This document shows, one piece after another, positions 8,485-17,588 of a stretch of DNA of 64,000 nt. Numbering within the stretch: the first letter of the stretch is position 1; every line of letters begins with the position of its first letter. The notes beneath the pieces are model-generated. The model was not told the origin of the DNA and made no database searches. It saw only the letters and a program-made list of their open reading frames with translations. The position numbers were made by a program, and so were the translations under genes. This DNA comes from Clostridium sp. Cult2. Lineage in GTDB: Bacteria > Bacillota > Clostridia > Tissierellales > Tepidimicrobiaceae. The stretch lies in the NCBI RefSeq assembly GCF_021655075.1, contig NZ_PPXX01000102.1, forward strand, positions 1 to 64,000. Direction: 5' to 3'.

Positions 8485-9774
8485 CTAAGCAAATAAGTCT
8501 AATTGGCCTTCATGGTAAACTTCCTGAATACTCCTTGTTGGAGCTTCATCATAGATATTAATATCCTTTATCCCATTGTTTTTAATCTTCAATTTTGAAG
8601 ATCTTTTGTTTAAATAAAATTCTTGTCTATTATCCCTTTGAAAATCCTCATTAGTTCCAACAAACACCTCAAAGGTTTTAATCTCATAGCCATTTTCTTT
8701 CATATCCTCTTTAAACTGATATAGATTGGCCTCTAGTAATTCCTTAGTTCTGTAATTATCCACCAAAGCTTTTGCTACAAGGGCTCCCTTATGAACTTCC
8801 ATTTTTAATATTAGTTCTCCTAATATTTCAGGCTTTAGTCTTATTCTTATCTCCTGTTTGTTATCCTCTAGTATTAATTTTGCTTTCTCTACTACCTGTT
8901 CAAATATTAATTTTTTGTCTATTTGTTGAAACTCTTTTTCTTGAATTTCTGGATTCAGTTTAAAACCAGTATCCCTTTCTATTTGAAATATTGGAGTATT
9001 ATATTCCATTTGTTCTGTGTTAAATTCTTCTCCTGTTTCAACTATGTTTTCTATACTAGGTTCATCTTTAATAGGTAACTCTTTATTCATATAAATAGAT
9101 TCTTCAATTTCAGTTTTATTTACATCTATTGAATTATTTATTTCTTCGAAATTATATTTGTTTTTATTTATATACTGCCATTCATGGTAAATTAATGGTT
9201 TCCTACTGTAAAACATTTCTTTCAATTCATCCAATTTATCATCAAACTCAAAATATCTTTCATCAATCCATCCTTTAACTACATCTAATTTATCTTGCAT
9301 CAATTTATCTTCCATTGATGGCATTAATTGGTCAATCCTTTTAAATATTTCTAATATTTTTTCATAATCTTCATAGGTAAAAGATGGATTATCCTTGGCT
9401 ATTAGTTCCCCTAAGATGTTAGATAGTTGTTCTATTTCAATGTTTAGAAACTCCATATTTCCTTCATCAAATTCTTCTACAAATAAATTTAAGCTTGATA
9501 GCAAATTATGGAGGAAGCTATAAATAGGAGCTATATCATCCGTTGGCTCATGGTATTCTTCGTCCAGAATATCTATTTCTTTTTCCTGTGTTTTTTGTTC
9601 CTTGCAAATTCTTTTACTATCATTATCATCTGTTATTATATTCCTTTGCCTTTCTCTTTCCCCTTTAAGTATTTGGGAAAAATCTTTCTCAGGATCTTTA
9701 CTAGTAGTCTTGTTATTAGAAATTTTGTTATTTACTCCTTGAGGGCTCTTTGCTAGAATAATTAATCCAGACAA
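8485..9774 (-). CDS. fliK: Flagellar hook-length control protein FliK
   Basis: FliK measures the hook and switches export specificity at FlhB. The 429-residue protein has a long, low-complexity charged N-terminal part, which acts as the ruler in this family. A C-terminal Flg_hook domain (about residues 300-385) contains IRIRLKPEILGELILKMEV and the ALVDNYRTKELLEANL helix. The order fliJ - MotE-like - fliK - flgD matches related operons. The N-terminal half is too divergent for a detailed call. Confidence 0.88.
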   Translation of the reverse strand: MSGLIILAKSPQGVNNKISNNKTTSKDPEKDFSQILKGERERQRNIITDDNDSKRICKEQKTQEKEIDILDEEYHEPTDDIAPIYSFLHNLLSSLNLFVEEFDEGNMEFLNIEIEQLSNILGELIAKDNPSFTYEDYEKILEIFKRIDQLMPSMEDKLMQDKLDVVKGWIDERYFEFDDKLDELKEMFYSRKPLIYHEWQYINKNKYNFEEINNSIDVNKTEIEESIYMNKELPIKDEPSIENIVETGEEFNTEQMEYNTPIFQIERDTGFKLNPEIQEKEFQQIDKKLIFEQVVEKAKLILEDNKQEIRIRLKPEILGELILKMEVHKGALVAKALVDNYRTKELLEANLYQFKEDMKENGYEIKTFEVFVGTNEDFQRDNRQEFYLNKRSSKLKIKNNGIKDINIYDEAPTRSIQEVYHEGQLDLFA

Positions 9775-9807
9775 TTTTTCACCTCCTCCTTTAAATAATA
9801 AAATAAT

Positions 9808-11043
9808 TTATGGTCTAGCTAACAGTTGAGTTAGCTTAGAGGCATTTTCAGTACTAATATAGTCCATAATACTAGATAAAGTCTTATTTCTCATCTTAGA
9901 AAGCACATCCACTATAATAGATGCATCGGAAATTTCAAATACTGGTTCTGAATTTATTTCAAGAGCAGTTACTGTAGTATTATTCCCCATCATCTTTTCT
10001 ACAATTTTAGCTACTTTATCTGGACTCATCTTATTGTAAATGTTTACCAAATCCTCAATCTTTCTGTTGTATTCAGTTATAAATTGAATGGATTTGCTAA
10101 TTTCATTGGTAATGAAGGCTTCTTCACCAATTAATTCCTCTTCTCTCCTAATAGAGTTAAATAACTCCTCAATAAAAGTATCATCCTCTATATTTGACAA
10201 TATTTCAGCAGATTTCAAAATCGATAGATTTTTATAGATTAATCCTAATTCTTCCATAGAATATTTATTTGTATTCCCTATCTCATCCAAAACCTCTTCA
10301 ACAGGTTTTACTTGATATAGACCTGATAAATCGTATAGTTTAGTTTGTTGAATTTTTTTATCAGATAATTTGCTTTCTAATTTTGTTCTTTTAGCATCCG
10401 ATAGTGAATATAGTATATCCTCTTTAATATCCTCAGCTATATAGTAAAGTATATCTGTAGCCCTATCTTCATTAATAAATGTAAAAACATCTGATAAATT
10501 TTGTTTAAATTGATTGTCCTCCTCAACTCTATTTTCTATCTCTTTTATAGTCACTAGAAGGTCTTGGCTTTCTAATCTGCTTATTTCATCTAAAAATTGA
10601 TTTTTCTTCTCCTGTTGAATTTCATCATGAATTGAAAACAATAAATCTTTTCTAAGTTCAATATTTCTAACTAATTTAATAATTTCGCTTGCCTTTGATG
10701 TAGATGTGGAATTCATCAGTCTAATGATTTCACTATACAATTTTTCATCATCTTTTTTTATTATGTATAATTTATCTGCAGCTATTGCTGAATCTAACGA
10801 TAGATAATGGTTTGCTAAATACTCCTTTTTGTCATCCCTCTCTGCTTCTGTGGGAGAGTATTTAAAATATTCTCCAGCAGCACCTGGTAATTTAGCTAAT
10901 AATTTATTAACTTTCAACTTAAAAGTCATATTATTAATATAGATTAGGCTTAACACTACCATGGGAATAACAATGAAGGTTATTATTAAAAATAATTTTA
11001 ACCTACTTGATTTGTTTTTTTTAGAAACTTCTACATTCTCCAT
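9808..11043 (-). CDS. MotE/YlxF-like membrane protein of the flagellar operon
   Basis: A membrane helix at residues 16-38 anchors a large, mostly helical domain with coiled-coil character (rich in E, K and L; residues 60-330). The last 80 residues (YNKMSPDKVAKIVEKMM, then SIIVDVLSKMRNKTLSSIM and ASKLTQLLA) resemble the MgtE-N-like repeat of MotE, which in other bacteria chaperones stator-associated periplasmic proteins. B. subtilis has YlxF at this position between fliJ and fliK. At 411 residues this protein is roughly twice the usual size. The function is inferred from position and the C-terminal repeat only. Confidence 0.68.
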   Translation of the reverse strand: MENVEVSKKNKSSRLKLFLIITFIVIPMVVLSLIYINNMTFKLKVNKLLAKLPGAAGEYFKYSPTEAERDDKKEYLANHYLSLDSAIAADKLYIIKKDDEKLYSEIIRLMNSTSTSKASEIIKLVRNIELRKDLLFSIHDEIQQEKKNQFLDEISRLESQDLLVTIKEIENRVEEDNQFKQNLSDVFTFINEDRATDILYYIAEDIKEDILYSLSDAKRTKLESKLSDKKIQQTKLYDLSGLYQVKPVEEVLDEIGNTNKYSMEELGLIYKNLSILKSAEILSNIEDDTFIEELFNSIRREEELIGEEAFITNEISKSIQFITEYNRKIEDLVNIYNKMSPDKVAKIVEKMMGNNTTVTALEINSEPVFEISDASIIVDVLSKMRNKTLSSIMDYISTENASKLTQLLARP

Positions 11044-11056
11044 TATTTTCCCCCCA

Positions 11057-11494
11057 CTATTGGGTACTAATCTTATAGTTCACTACTGTATCAATTTGCT
11101 TTTCTTCCTGTTTTTTCATATCAAATAAATGTTTTTTATATTGATTTTCCTTCAGTTTTTCAAAAATCTTTTTCTCTTGCACCGCTACAATCATTTCTTT
11201 TTTACTTTCCTCTAGCTCCTTTTCCACTTTATTAACTACTTCTTCTTGTTTTTTAATCCTTGTATTTACATCATTAATGTAATTACTATACATCGCTAAA
11301 TTTCCTGCATTAGTCTTTATTGATGATAAATTTTTTTCATTTAATAAATTCTTTTTATATATATTGAAATCATCTAGTTTACTTTCTTCCTTACTAAGCC
11401 TTTTCTGAACTATGCCATATTGATTTTTTTTCAAATCTTCAATAGACTTTTTGTAATTGAGGACCTTTTCCAACTTAAAATTAAAATTCATCAC
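11057..11494 (-). CDS. fliJ: Flagellar export chaperone FliJ
   Basis: FliJ is a small coiled-coil protein that sits in the FliI ATPase ring and escorts chaperones to the export gate. The 145-residue product is almost wholly helical and charged, starts with NFKLEKVLNYKKSIEDLKK (typical of FliJ) and has no membrane segment. The family is poorly conserved. The call is supported by its position immediately after fliI. Confidence 0.88.
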   Translation of the reverse strand: MMNFNFKLEKVLNYKKSIEDLKKNQYGIVQKRLSKEESKLDDFNIYKKNLLNEKNLSSIKTNAGNLAMYSNYINDVNTRIKKQEEVVNKVEKELEESKKEMIVAVQEKKIFEKLKENQYKKHLFDMKKQEEKQIDTVVNYKISTQ

Positions 11495-11506
11495 TACTTA
11501 CCCCCA

Positions 11507-12838
11507 TCACATCTCGTTGATTTTACTTTCTATCTCTTTCATAATTGAAATAGTTTTTTCAAAAGGATATATATCTAGAGTCTCTTGAGTTAGTAATTTA
11601 TCTATAGAATCCTTTAACTCTATTGCTTTATCTATCTTTTTATTTGAACCCCTTTTATAGGCACCAATATTTATTAAATCTTCAGATTCCTTATAAGTTG
11701 CAATTATATTTTTTATAGAATTAGCCCACTCCAAATGTTCCTGTTCAACTATATTGGGCATAACCCTGCTTACACTTGCAAGAACATCTATAGCTGGATA
11801 ATGGTTCTGATTGGCTAATTTCCGAGAAAGTATTATATGACCATCTAAGATGCTCCTTACGGCATCGGTAATTGGCTCACTTAAATCATCACCATCAACT
11901 AAAACCGTATATAATCCTGTAATGGTACCCTTTGAAGATGTTCCTGCTCTTTCTAGCACTTTAGGCATTATTGCGAAAACAGAAGGAGTGAAACCTCTAG
12001 TGACTGGGGGTTCTCCTATAGCCAACCCAATTTCTCTTTGGGCCATTGCAAATCTAGTTATTGAATCCATTAACAACATTACATTATTTCCTCTGTCCCT
12101 AAAATACTCTGCAATTGCAGTAGTTACTAATGCACCTTTAACCCTTATTAATGCAGGTTGGTCTGATGTGACTACTACTACCACAGATTTTTTTAACCCT
12201 TCTTCTTTTAAATCATTTTCTAAAAACTCTCTAACTTCCCTGCCTCTTTCTCCAATTAGACCTATTACATTAATATCTGCAGAGCTACTTCTAGAAACCA
12301 TACCCATAAGAGTACTTTTCCCTACTCCACTTCCAGCAAAGACTCCAATTCTTTGACCTTTACCACATGTGAGAAATCCATCAATTGCTTTTATTCCTAA
12401 AGGCAGCGGTTCTTTTATTAACCTTCTATCCAGGGGGTTAGGGGGAGAATTTGATACGGCATAGGTCTTCTGAGTTTTAATTGGTCCTTTCCCGTCTATA
12501 GGATTACCTAAACCATCTAATATCCTGCCTATTAACTCTTCGCCTACATTTACCCTTAAAGTCTTTCCACTTGCTATTACCTTGCTACCAGAGGCGATGC
12601 CCTCCATGTTCCCTAAAGGCATTAATAGTATTTTATCATCTTTAAAACCAACTACTTCAGCTATTATAGGTTCATCTTTATGGTAAGGATATATGTAGCA
12701 CAGTTCTCCAATTGTAGCTATAGGTCCATTGGATTCTATAGTTAAACCAGTAACTTTAGTTATCTTGCCTGTATATTTAATAAATCTTTTTTCATTTACC
12801 ATTTTAATGTATTTCTTAACATTAACACTATCTACCAT
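11507..12838 (-). CDS. fliI: Flagellar export ATPase FliI
   Basis: FliI is the F1-like hexameric ATPase that energises and unlocks flagellar export. From the ATG used here (443 residues) the Walker A motif GSGVGKST falls at about residues 169-176. Walker B (NVMLLMDSITRFAMAQREI) and the FliI-type segment EPPVTRGFTPSVFA follow. A GTG nine bases upstream overlaps the fliH stop and is an alternative start. It forms the FliHIJ unit with its two flanking genes. Confidence 0.95.
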   Translation of the reverse strand: MVDSVNVKKYIKMVNEKRFIKYTGKITKVTGLTIESNGPIATIGELCYIYPYHKDEPIIAEVVGFKDDKILLMPLGNMEGIASGSKVIASGKTLRVNVGEELIGRILDGLGNPIDGKGPIKTQKTYAVSNSPPNPLDRRLIKEPLPLGIKAIDGFLTCGKGQRIGVFAGSGVGKSTLMGMVSRSSSADINVIGLIGERGREVREFLENDLKEEGLKKSVVVVVTSDQPALIRVKGALVTTAIAEYFRDRGNNVMLLMDSITRFAMAQREIGLAIGEPPVTRGFTPSVFAIMPKVLERAGTSSKGTITGLYTVLVDGDDLSEPITDAVRSILDGHIILSRKLANQNHYPAIDVLASVSRVMPNIVEQEHLEWANSIKNIIATYKESEDLINIGAYKRGSNKKIDKAIELKDSIDKLLTQETLDIYPFEKTISIMKEIESKINEM

Positions 12839-12843
12839 ATCTA

Positions 12844-13617
12844 TCACTCATTACTTAAAATTGATATTAATAAATCCTTTACTTCATCTAATTGATTATT
12901 CATACTAACATCTACACTTCCTTTAGAGGTTTCCAGTATGCAATCTCCTTTTACCATGCTACTATTTATTCTAATGTCTAATTCATCTATTAAACTAGCC
13001 TTTGCCAATATTATATCTTTAGATTTTTCTACCATGCCATAATCCTCTTTAGACACAATAATAGTTAGCTTTTCCGATATTTCCAAATTATCTATTCCAT
13101 TCAAAACTAAAGAAACTATAAGTTCTTCATCTTCTTCTACTCTTTGGTACAATACTTTTTCATATATGGCTATAACCAGTTGGATAATGTCTTCTTCTAA
13201 ATCTTTCAACATACTATTTCTTTTTTGTATATAGCCATCTTTAATATCTAGAGCTTCTTTTATCAGCCTTTCTGATTCTCTTTTCCCTTCTCCGTACCCT
13301 ATTTCATAGCCTTTACTATATCCTACTTCTTCCCCTGATTTAAAACCCTTATCATAGCCTTCCTTTTCAGATTTATTAAATATCTCCTTTGCCCTTTCAT
13401 AAGCTAAATTTAATTTCTCTTCATATGCTTCATGGGCAGAATCAATTATTTCCCTGGCTTCATATTCAGCTTTTAATATTATCTCTTCATATTCTTCTTT
13501 AGCTTCCTCTAGTAGTTCTTCTTTTATAGCTATATTTTCTACATCAACATCTTCACTAGAAACAATACTTCTTTCTATAACTCTAGATGATTTAATGATA
13601 TTAGACAATAATTTCAT
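12844..13617 (-). CDS. fliH: Flagellar assembly protein FliH
   Basis: FliH regulates FliI and tethers it to the C ring. I start it at the ATG giving MKLLSNIIKSSRVI, the usual N terminus of clostridial FliH; this leaves a 17-base overlap with the end of fliG. The middle is a long acidic helix. Residues around 110-130 contain a run of small-residue repeats (GFKSGEEVGYSKGYEIGYG), the GxxxG-like repeat known from FliH. The C-terminal part resembles the V/F-type ATPase E subunit. AGGAGG lies only 2 bases before this ATG, so an upstream ATG at 13647 remains possible. Confidence 0.87.
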   Translation of the reverse strand: MKLLSNIIKSSRVIERSIVSSEDVDVENIAIKEELLEEAKEEYEEIILKAEYEAREIIDSAHEAYEEKLNLAYERAKEIFNKSEKEGYDKGFKSGEEVGYSKGYEIGYGEGKRESERLIKEALDIKDGYIQKRNSMLKDLEEDIIQLVIAIYEKVLYQRVEEDEELIVSLVLNGIDNLEISEKLTIIVSKEDYGMVEKSKDIILAKASLIDELDIRINSSMVKGDCILETSKGSVDVSMNNQLDEVKDLLISILSNE

Positions 13618-14605
13618 CTCCTCCTCTAGGAGTGATAATTTCTCCATCCTCTTCAAGTTTTCTAATTATATTGACAATACCTTGTTGTGCTTCCTCTATA
13701 TCCCTAATGCGAACTGGACCCATGAACTCAATATCCTCTTTTACCATCTCTACTAGTCTCTTACTCATATTAGTAAATATAACTTCTTTTACTTCTTCAC
13801 TAGCACCCTTTAAGGCAACTGCCCATTGTGCATTGTCAATTTCTCTAATAACCCTTTGAATACTCCTATTATCTAAGGATACAATATCTTCAAAAACAAA
13901 CATCCTCTTTCTGATTTCTTCGCTTAACTCTGCATCCATCATATCCAACTCTTCCATAATGAATTTCTCTGTACCCCTATCTGCTGAATTTAATATATCA
14001 ACAACTGATTGAATACCTCCAGTAGATGTAAAATCTTGTGATAGCATCCCAGAAAATTTTGTTTCCAATACCTTTTCGATTTCCTTAATTACCTCTGGAG
14101 ATGTTCTATCCATGGTTGCAATCCTCATTGTCACTTCACCTTGCTTTTCTGGTGTCAAACTAGCAAGTATCTGAGCAGATTGATGAGGCTGTAAGTACGA
14201 TAGAATTAGAGCTATAGTCTGAGGATGTTCGTTTTGTATATAATTTAATAATTGATTAGGATCAGCTTTTCTAATAAATTCAAATGGTCTAACATGGAGT
14301 GAAGATGTCAATTTATTTATGATATCAACAGCTTTGTCAGAACCTAAAGCCCTTTCAAGAACTTCTTTCGCATAATTTATTCCACCTTCTGATATATATT
14401 CCTGAGCTAATGCGATTTGATAGAAATCATCCAAAACCTGTTGTTTCTCTTCAGAAGAAACCATACGCATATTGGCTATTTGTAAAGTTAACTCTTCGAT
14501 TTCATCTTCATTTAAATGCTTAAAAATTTCAGCGGATTTTTCTGGTCCTAATGATATCAATAATATTGCTGCCTTTTCTTTTCCATTAAACTGTCTCTTA
14601 ATCAT
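13601..14605 (-). CDS. fliG: Flagellar motor switch protein FliG
   Basis: FliG connects the MS ring to FliM and receives torque from MotA. The 334-residue protein shows the N-terminal FliF-binding part (KAAILLISLGPEKSAEIFKHL), the middle EHPQTIALILSYL motif and the C-terminal torque helix with charged residues (RSIQRVIREIDNAQWAVALKG). The length is typical. It is followed by fliH with overlap and preceded by fliF with a 12-base gap. Confidence 0.96.
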   Translation of the reverse strand: MIKRQFNGKEKAAILLISLGPEKSAEIFKHLNEDEIEELTLQIANMRMVSSEEKQQVLDDFYQIALAQEYISEGGINYAKEVLERALGSDKAVDIINKLTSSLHVRPFEFIRKADPNQLLNYIQNEHPQTIALILSYLQPHQSAQILASLTPEKQGEVTMRIATMDRTSPEVIKEIEKVLETKFSGMLSQDFTSTGGIQSVVDILNSADRGTEKFIMEELDMMDAELSEEIRKRMFVFEDIVSLDNRSIQRVIREIDNAQWAVALKGASEEVKEVIFTNMSKRLVEMVKEDIEFMGPVRIRDIEEAQQGIVNIIRKLEEDGEIITPRGGDEIIV

Positions 14606-14617
14606 ATCAATTCGCTC

Positions 14618-16144
14618 CTATTCATTTAACCAAGTTCTTAATAGCTGAGCTACTGCATCAGGATTTCTATCCACAAATTTCTCTATCTGTGTTTTTATCT
14701 TTGATTTTTCAGTTTCAAAATCTAAATCCTCTACTTCATCTCTTATGGATTTTACATCTTCAATCTGGCTTTCTAATTCTTCTAGCTCTTCTAATTCTCT
14801 TGATTTTCTTCTTCTATATACAATATAACCTGCCACAGAAGAAGCAGCTATTAGGGCTAATATAATAGTTAACCAGTTAAAGGTCTTAACATCTTCTACA
14901 CTATCAGCTAATTCATGGGTTCTAAAGCTTTCAGCCTTTACTGCAACTTGTCTAGTATCTAATCCTGTTGCTGCATATATTAAATCAGAAATTTCTCTTT
15001 CCTTTTCTTGTGAAAAATCCCCGTCTATTAAAACATCCTTATTTATTAGGACAGCTACAGTAATATCCTCAACTTGACCTGGAGCTTTTCTAATCTCTTT
15101 ATTTATTTCGTCCAATTCATAATTAATAGTACTACTCCTTTTATCATATCTTTCACTTTCATCATCTTCCATTGTATAATCAGGTGGGTTTTCTTCTACT
15201 CCTGGAACTCCTCCTGTTCCTCCTCCTACCATATGTTCTTCTATTTCCTCCATACTCCTAATTAAGCCTTCTTCGTTTCCCTCTATAGGAGGGTTAAATT
15301 CTACTATGGTAGTCCTTTCACTGTCAAAGTTAATTTTCACGCTAGATCTTACGTCCACATTCTCAGCACCAAAAATATTTTCTAAAAAATTTCTTATACT
15401 ATCATTTATTCTCAGTTCTAAATTATTCTTTATATTAAATTGGTCTGTCATTAAAATTTCTGACTCATCTTGTTCTCCCGTTAACAACCTTCCCTCACTA
15501 TCTACGATTTGAACTTTTTCAGGATTCATATTTATTGAACCAGCTACAAGGTTTTGAATAGCAGTAACAGTCTCTCCTTTTAGAGGCCTATTATCACTTT
15601 TCTCAATAAATACTGAAGCGGTAGTCTCCTTTTTGTTTTCTTCTAAAACAAAACCAGAGTCTTCTTTTTCGTTTATGTACACAGTAGCACTTTCAATTCC
15701 ATCAATATCAGAAATAGTTGAAGATAATTCACTTTGTAAAGCCAGTTTCCACCTTTCTTTTTTATCATAATCTGTCATTGTCCAGTTAGTATCGTTAAAT
15801 GCATCCATGAAGCCATAACCTTCTTTAGGTAGACCATAGGCAGCAAGTTCAATTTTTATCTTATTCTTCATTTCTGATGGTACCAATATAGTTGTAGTAT
15901 CATCACCGGGAGTTTTCCATTTTACACCCATCTCATCTAACTTTTTTGTTATCTGAGCAGTGTCCTTTAAAGATAAATCTTGATAAAGAACTTCATATTT
16001 AGTCCTAGTAAAAACTATTGAAAGTATTATTATTGATAATATTGCAATAATGCCAATTATGATTAGCTTTATCCTTTTATTCTTGTCCAGGTTTTGCCAG
16101 TACTCATTTAATTGATTTCTCATTTGGTGTATTGTTTCCCCCAC
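14618..16144 (-). CDS. fliF: Flagellar MS-ring protein FliF
   Basis: FliF builds the membrane MS ring, the platform for motor and export gate. The 508-residue protein has two membrane helices, near residues 27-47 and 425-445. Ring-building motifs lie between them (YEVLYQDLSLKDTAQITKKL near residue 50; SATVYIN in the next domain). The cytoplasmic C-terminal tail (DRNPDAVAQLLRTWLNE) is the FliG-binding segment. The periplasmic insert near residues 300-340 is glycine/proline- and acid-rich. Confidence 0.96.
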   Translation of the reverse strand: MGETIHQMRNQLNEYWQNLDKNKRIKLIIIGIIAILSIIILSIVFTRTKYEVLYQDLSLKDTAQITKKLDEMGVKWKTPGDDTTTILVPSEMKNKIKIELAAYGLPKEGYGFMDAFNDTNWTMTDYDKKERWKLALQSELSSTISDIDGIESATVYINEKEDSGFVLEENKKETTASVFIEKSDNRPLKGETVTAIQNLVAGSINMNPEKVQIVDSEGRLLTGEQDESEILMTDQFNIKNNLELRINDSIRNFLENIFGAENVDVRSSVKINFDSERTTIVEFNPPIEGNEEGLIRSMEEIEEHMVGGGTGGVPGVEENPPDYTMEDDESERYDKRSSTINYELDEINKEIRKAPGQVEDITVAVLINKDVLIDGDFSQEKEREISDLIYAATGLDTRQVAVKAESFRTHELADSVEDVKTFNWLTIILALIAASSVAGYIVYRRRKSRELEELEELESQIEDVKSIRDEVEDLDFETEKSKIKTQIEKFVDRNPDAVAQLLRTWLNE

Positions 16145-16175
16145 CTTAACACCTCATTTCTTACAGCTTATTCTT

Positions 16176-16475
16176 CTATATCTGCATTCTCATTATTTCT
16201 CTATAGGCTTCAACTACTTTATTCCTTATACTTAATGTTAATTGTAACGAAACGTTGGCCTTTTCTTGGGCAATAGTCACATCATGAAGGTTGTCCACAT
16301 CTCCAGTAATCAATAGCCTTTTATATTCGTCATTCTCAAGTTGCAAATCATTTACTCTATCTAATACTTTATTCAAAAATAGACTAAATTGATTATTAAC
16401 ATTAGATTTAATGTCTTCATTTAGTCCCTCTTTCTCAATTATTTTATTATTCCATCCAATAGTCCTTATTTCCAT
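16176..16475 (-). CDS. fliE: MS-ring/rod junction protein FliE
   Basis: FliE links the MS ring to the rod and is the first substrate of the export apparatus. The 99-residue protein ends in the family signature LHDVTIAQEKANVSLQLTL followed by RNKVVEAYREIMRMQI. The N-terminal third is variable, as usual. It lies 5 bases downstream of flgC. Confidence 0.94.
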   Translation of the reverse strand: MEIRTIGWNNKIIEKEGLNEDIKSNVNNQFSLFLNKVLDRVNDLQLENDEYKRLLITGDVDNLHDVTIAQEKANVSLQLTLSIRNKVVEAYREIMRMQI

Positions 16476-16479
16476 TTAA

Positions 16480-16920
16480 TTACCTCCTACCTATTTCCAA
16501 TGCTTTCATCAACATGGACTTTGTCCCATTTAAAGCAGTAATGTTTGCCTCATAAGCTCTTTGAGCATCTATCATATCTACCATCTCACTTACCATTTCC
16601 ACATTTGGCAACATGACATAACCATTCTCATCTGCATCAGGATGTCCAGGTTCATATTTTAATTTGTAAGGAGTACTATCTTCTACAATTTCACTAATAG
16701 CTACACCATTACCAGTAAATTTATTTGTATATTTGTCCATATAAGCTGAAAATGGTGTTTTCTTGTTTTCCTCAAATACTACCATCTGTCTTCTATAGGG
16801 CATTCCTCCTGTTGCCCTAGTAGTATTAACATTTGCCATATTCTTGCTAATTATATCAATTCTAGTCTTCTCTGCTGTTAAGGCAGAAGCACTAATGTTA
16901 ATTGAATCAAAAATACCCAT
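16480..16920 (-). CDS. flgC: Flagellar rod protein FlgC
   Basis: FlgC is a proximal rod subunit. The N terminus (SINISASALTAEKTRIDIIS then NMANVNTTRA) and the C terminus (MVDMIDAQRAYEANITALN) carry the paired rod/hook D0 helices. The length of 146 residues is normal. It is separated from flgB by 2 bases. Confidence 0.95.
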   Translation of the reverse strand: MGIFDSINISASALTAEKTRIDIISKNMANVNTTRATGGMPYRRQMVVFEENKKTPFSAYMDKYTNKFTGNGVAISEIVEDSTPYKLKYEPGHPDADENGYVMLPNVEMVSEMVDMIDAQRAYEANITALNGTKSMLMKALEIGRR

Positions 16921-16922
16921 AC

Positions 16923-17330
16923 CTACTTGCTCCCTTCGTTAATTACATTTTTAATCTTATCAAACTCATCAATAACTTGATTTATTAGGGCATTATACAT
17001 TATTGTATTCTTCGCTAAATCCGCCATTTCCGTATCAATATTTACATTGTTATTATCAAACCTGTAGGAATATTTTTTATCCACACTAATACTAGGTTCT
17101 ATTTCATCTATCCTCTTTGTATATGGTAAATGATTGCTGTGGGTTCTATTTAGATTTGTCTTTTGATTTTTTAAGGCCTCTTTTAATTGGTCTTCAAAAT
17201 TCACCGTAAGCCTTTTATAATTTGGAGTATTGGCATTTGATATGTTGTTATTAATGGCTTTGTCCCTTAGCCAGAAACCATCTAATGCTTTATTAAATAT
17301 ATTAATATTACTATATAAACGGTTAAACAT
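16923..17330 (-). CDS. flgB: Flagellar rod protein FlgB
   Basis: FlgB is the other proximal rod subunit and the first gene of the flagellar operon. The start is the ATG preceded by GAGGTGATAACA, giving MFNRLYSNINIF; a GTG three codons upstream is weaker. The rod motif appears as NNISNANTPNYKR near residue 30, and the C-terminal helix reads TEMADLAKNTIMYNALI. The upstream 250 bases separate it from codY and contain a promoter candidate. Confidence 0.93.
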   Translation of the reverse strand: MFNRLYSNINIFNKALDGFWLRDKAINNNISNANTPNYKRLTVNFEDQLKEALKNQKTNLNRTHSNHLPYTKRIDEIEPSISVDKKYSYRFDNNNVNIDTEMADLAKNTIMYNALINQVIDEFDKIKNVINEGSK

Positions 17331-17361
17331 TGTTATCACCTCATACTTTTAATATTAATAC

Positions 17362-17376
17362 AAAATTCTTTAAATT
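17362..17376 (-). promoter_or_regulatory. Possible CodY box upstream of flgB
   Basis: On the minus strand AATTTAAAGAATTTT matches 11 of 15 positions of the CodY consensus AATTTTCWGAAAATT. It lies 32 bases before the flgB start. CodY represses the fla/che operon in B. subtilis, so the location makes sense, but AT-rich DNA gives such matches often. Confidence 0.3.
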
Positions 17377-17475
17377 TCAAGACAATAAGCCCACATTTTA
17401 CCTTATTTGCCAATTGTCCATAGATTTATACAATAGAAAGGTAATATTCTTTACTATTTTATATAATACATCATA

Positions 17476-17503
17476 ATTCTACATTTTTATAGTGATATTT
17501 CAA
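17476..17503 (-). promoter_or_regulatory. Candidate SigA-type promoter of the flagellar operon
   Basis: TTGAAA (17503-17498) and TAGAAT (17481-17476) are separated by 16 bases, each hexamer matching 5 of 6 consensus bases. It lies between the codY terminator and flgB, with a leader of about 140 bases. No convincing SigD-type element was seen. Confidence 0.5.
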
Positions 17504-17540
17504 GTATTACTATAAATGCGTCTTTAGACCCAATTTTAAT

Positions 17541-17573
17541 AAAAAAAGTAGTGGATTATCCACTACTTTTTTT
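17541..17573 (-). terminator. Terminator after codY
   Basis: A 15-bp perfect stem (the arms run from AAAAAAAGTAGTGGA to its complement) with a 3-base loop ends in a run of T on the minus strand. It closes the topA-to-codY gene block and isolates the flagellar operon. The symmetric A/T tracts would let it work on either strand. Confidence 0.85.
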
Positions 17574-17588
17574 ATTAAATTTAATTTT

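Noticed and set aside
11850..12356. 168-codon plus-strand frame inside fliI
   Set aside because: It is antisense to a strongly conserved ATPase gene, has no RBS and its translation shows only codon-bias artefacts.
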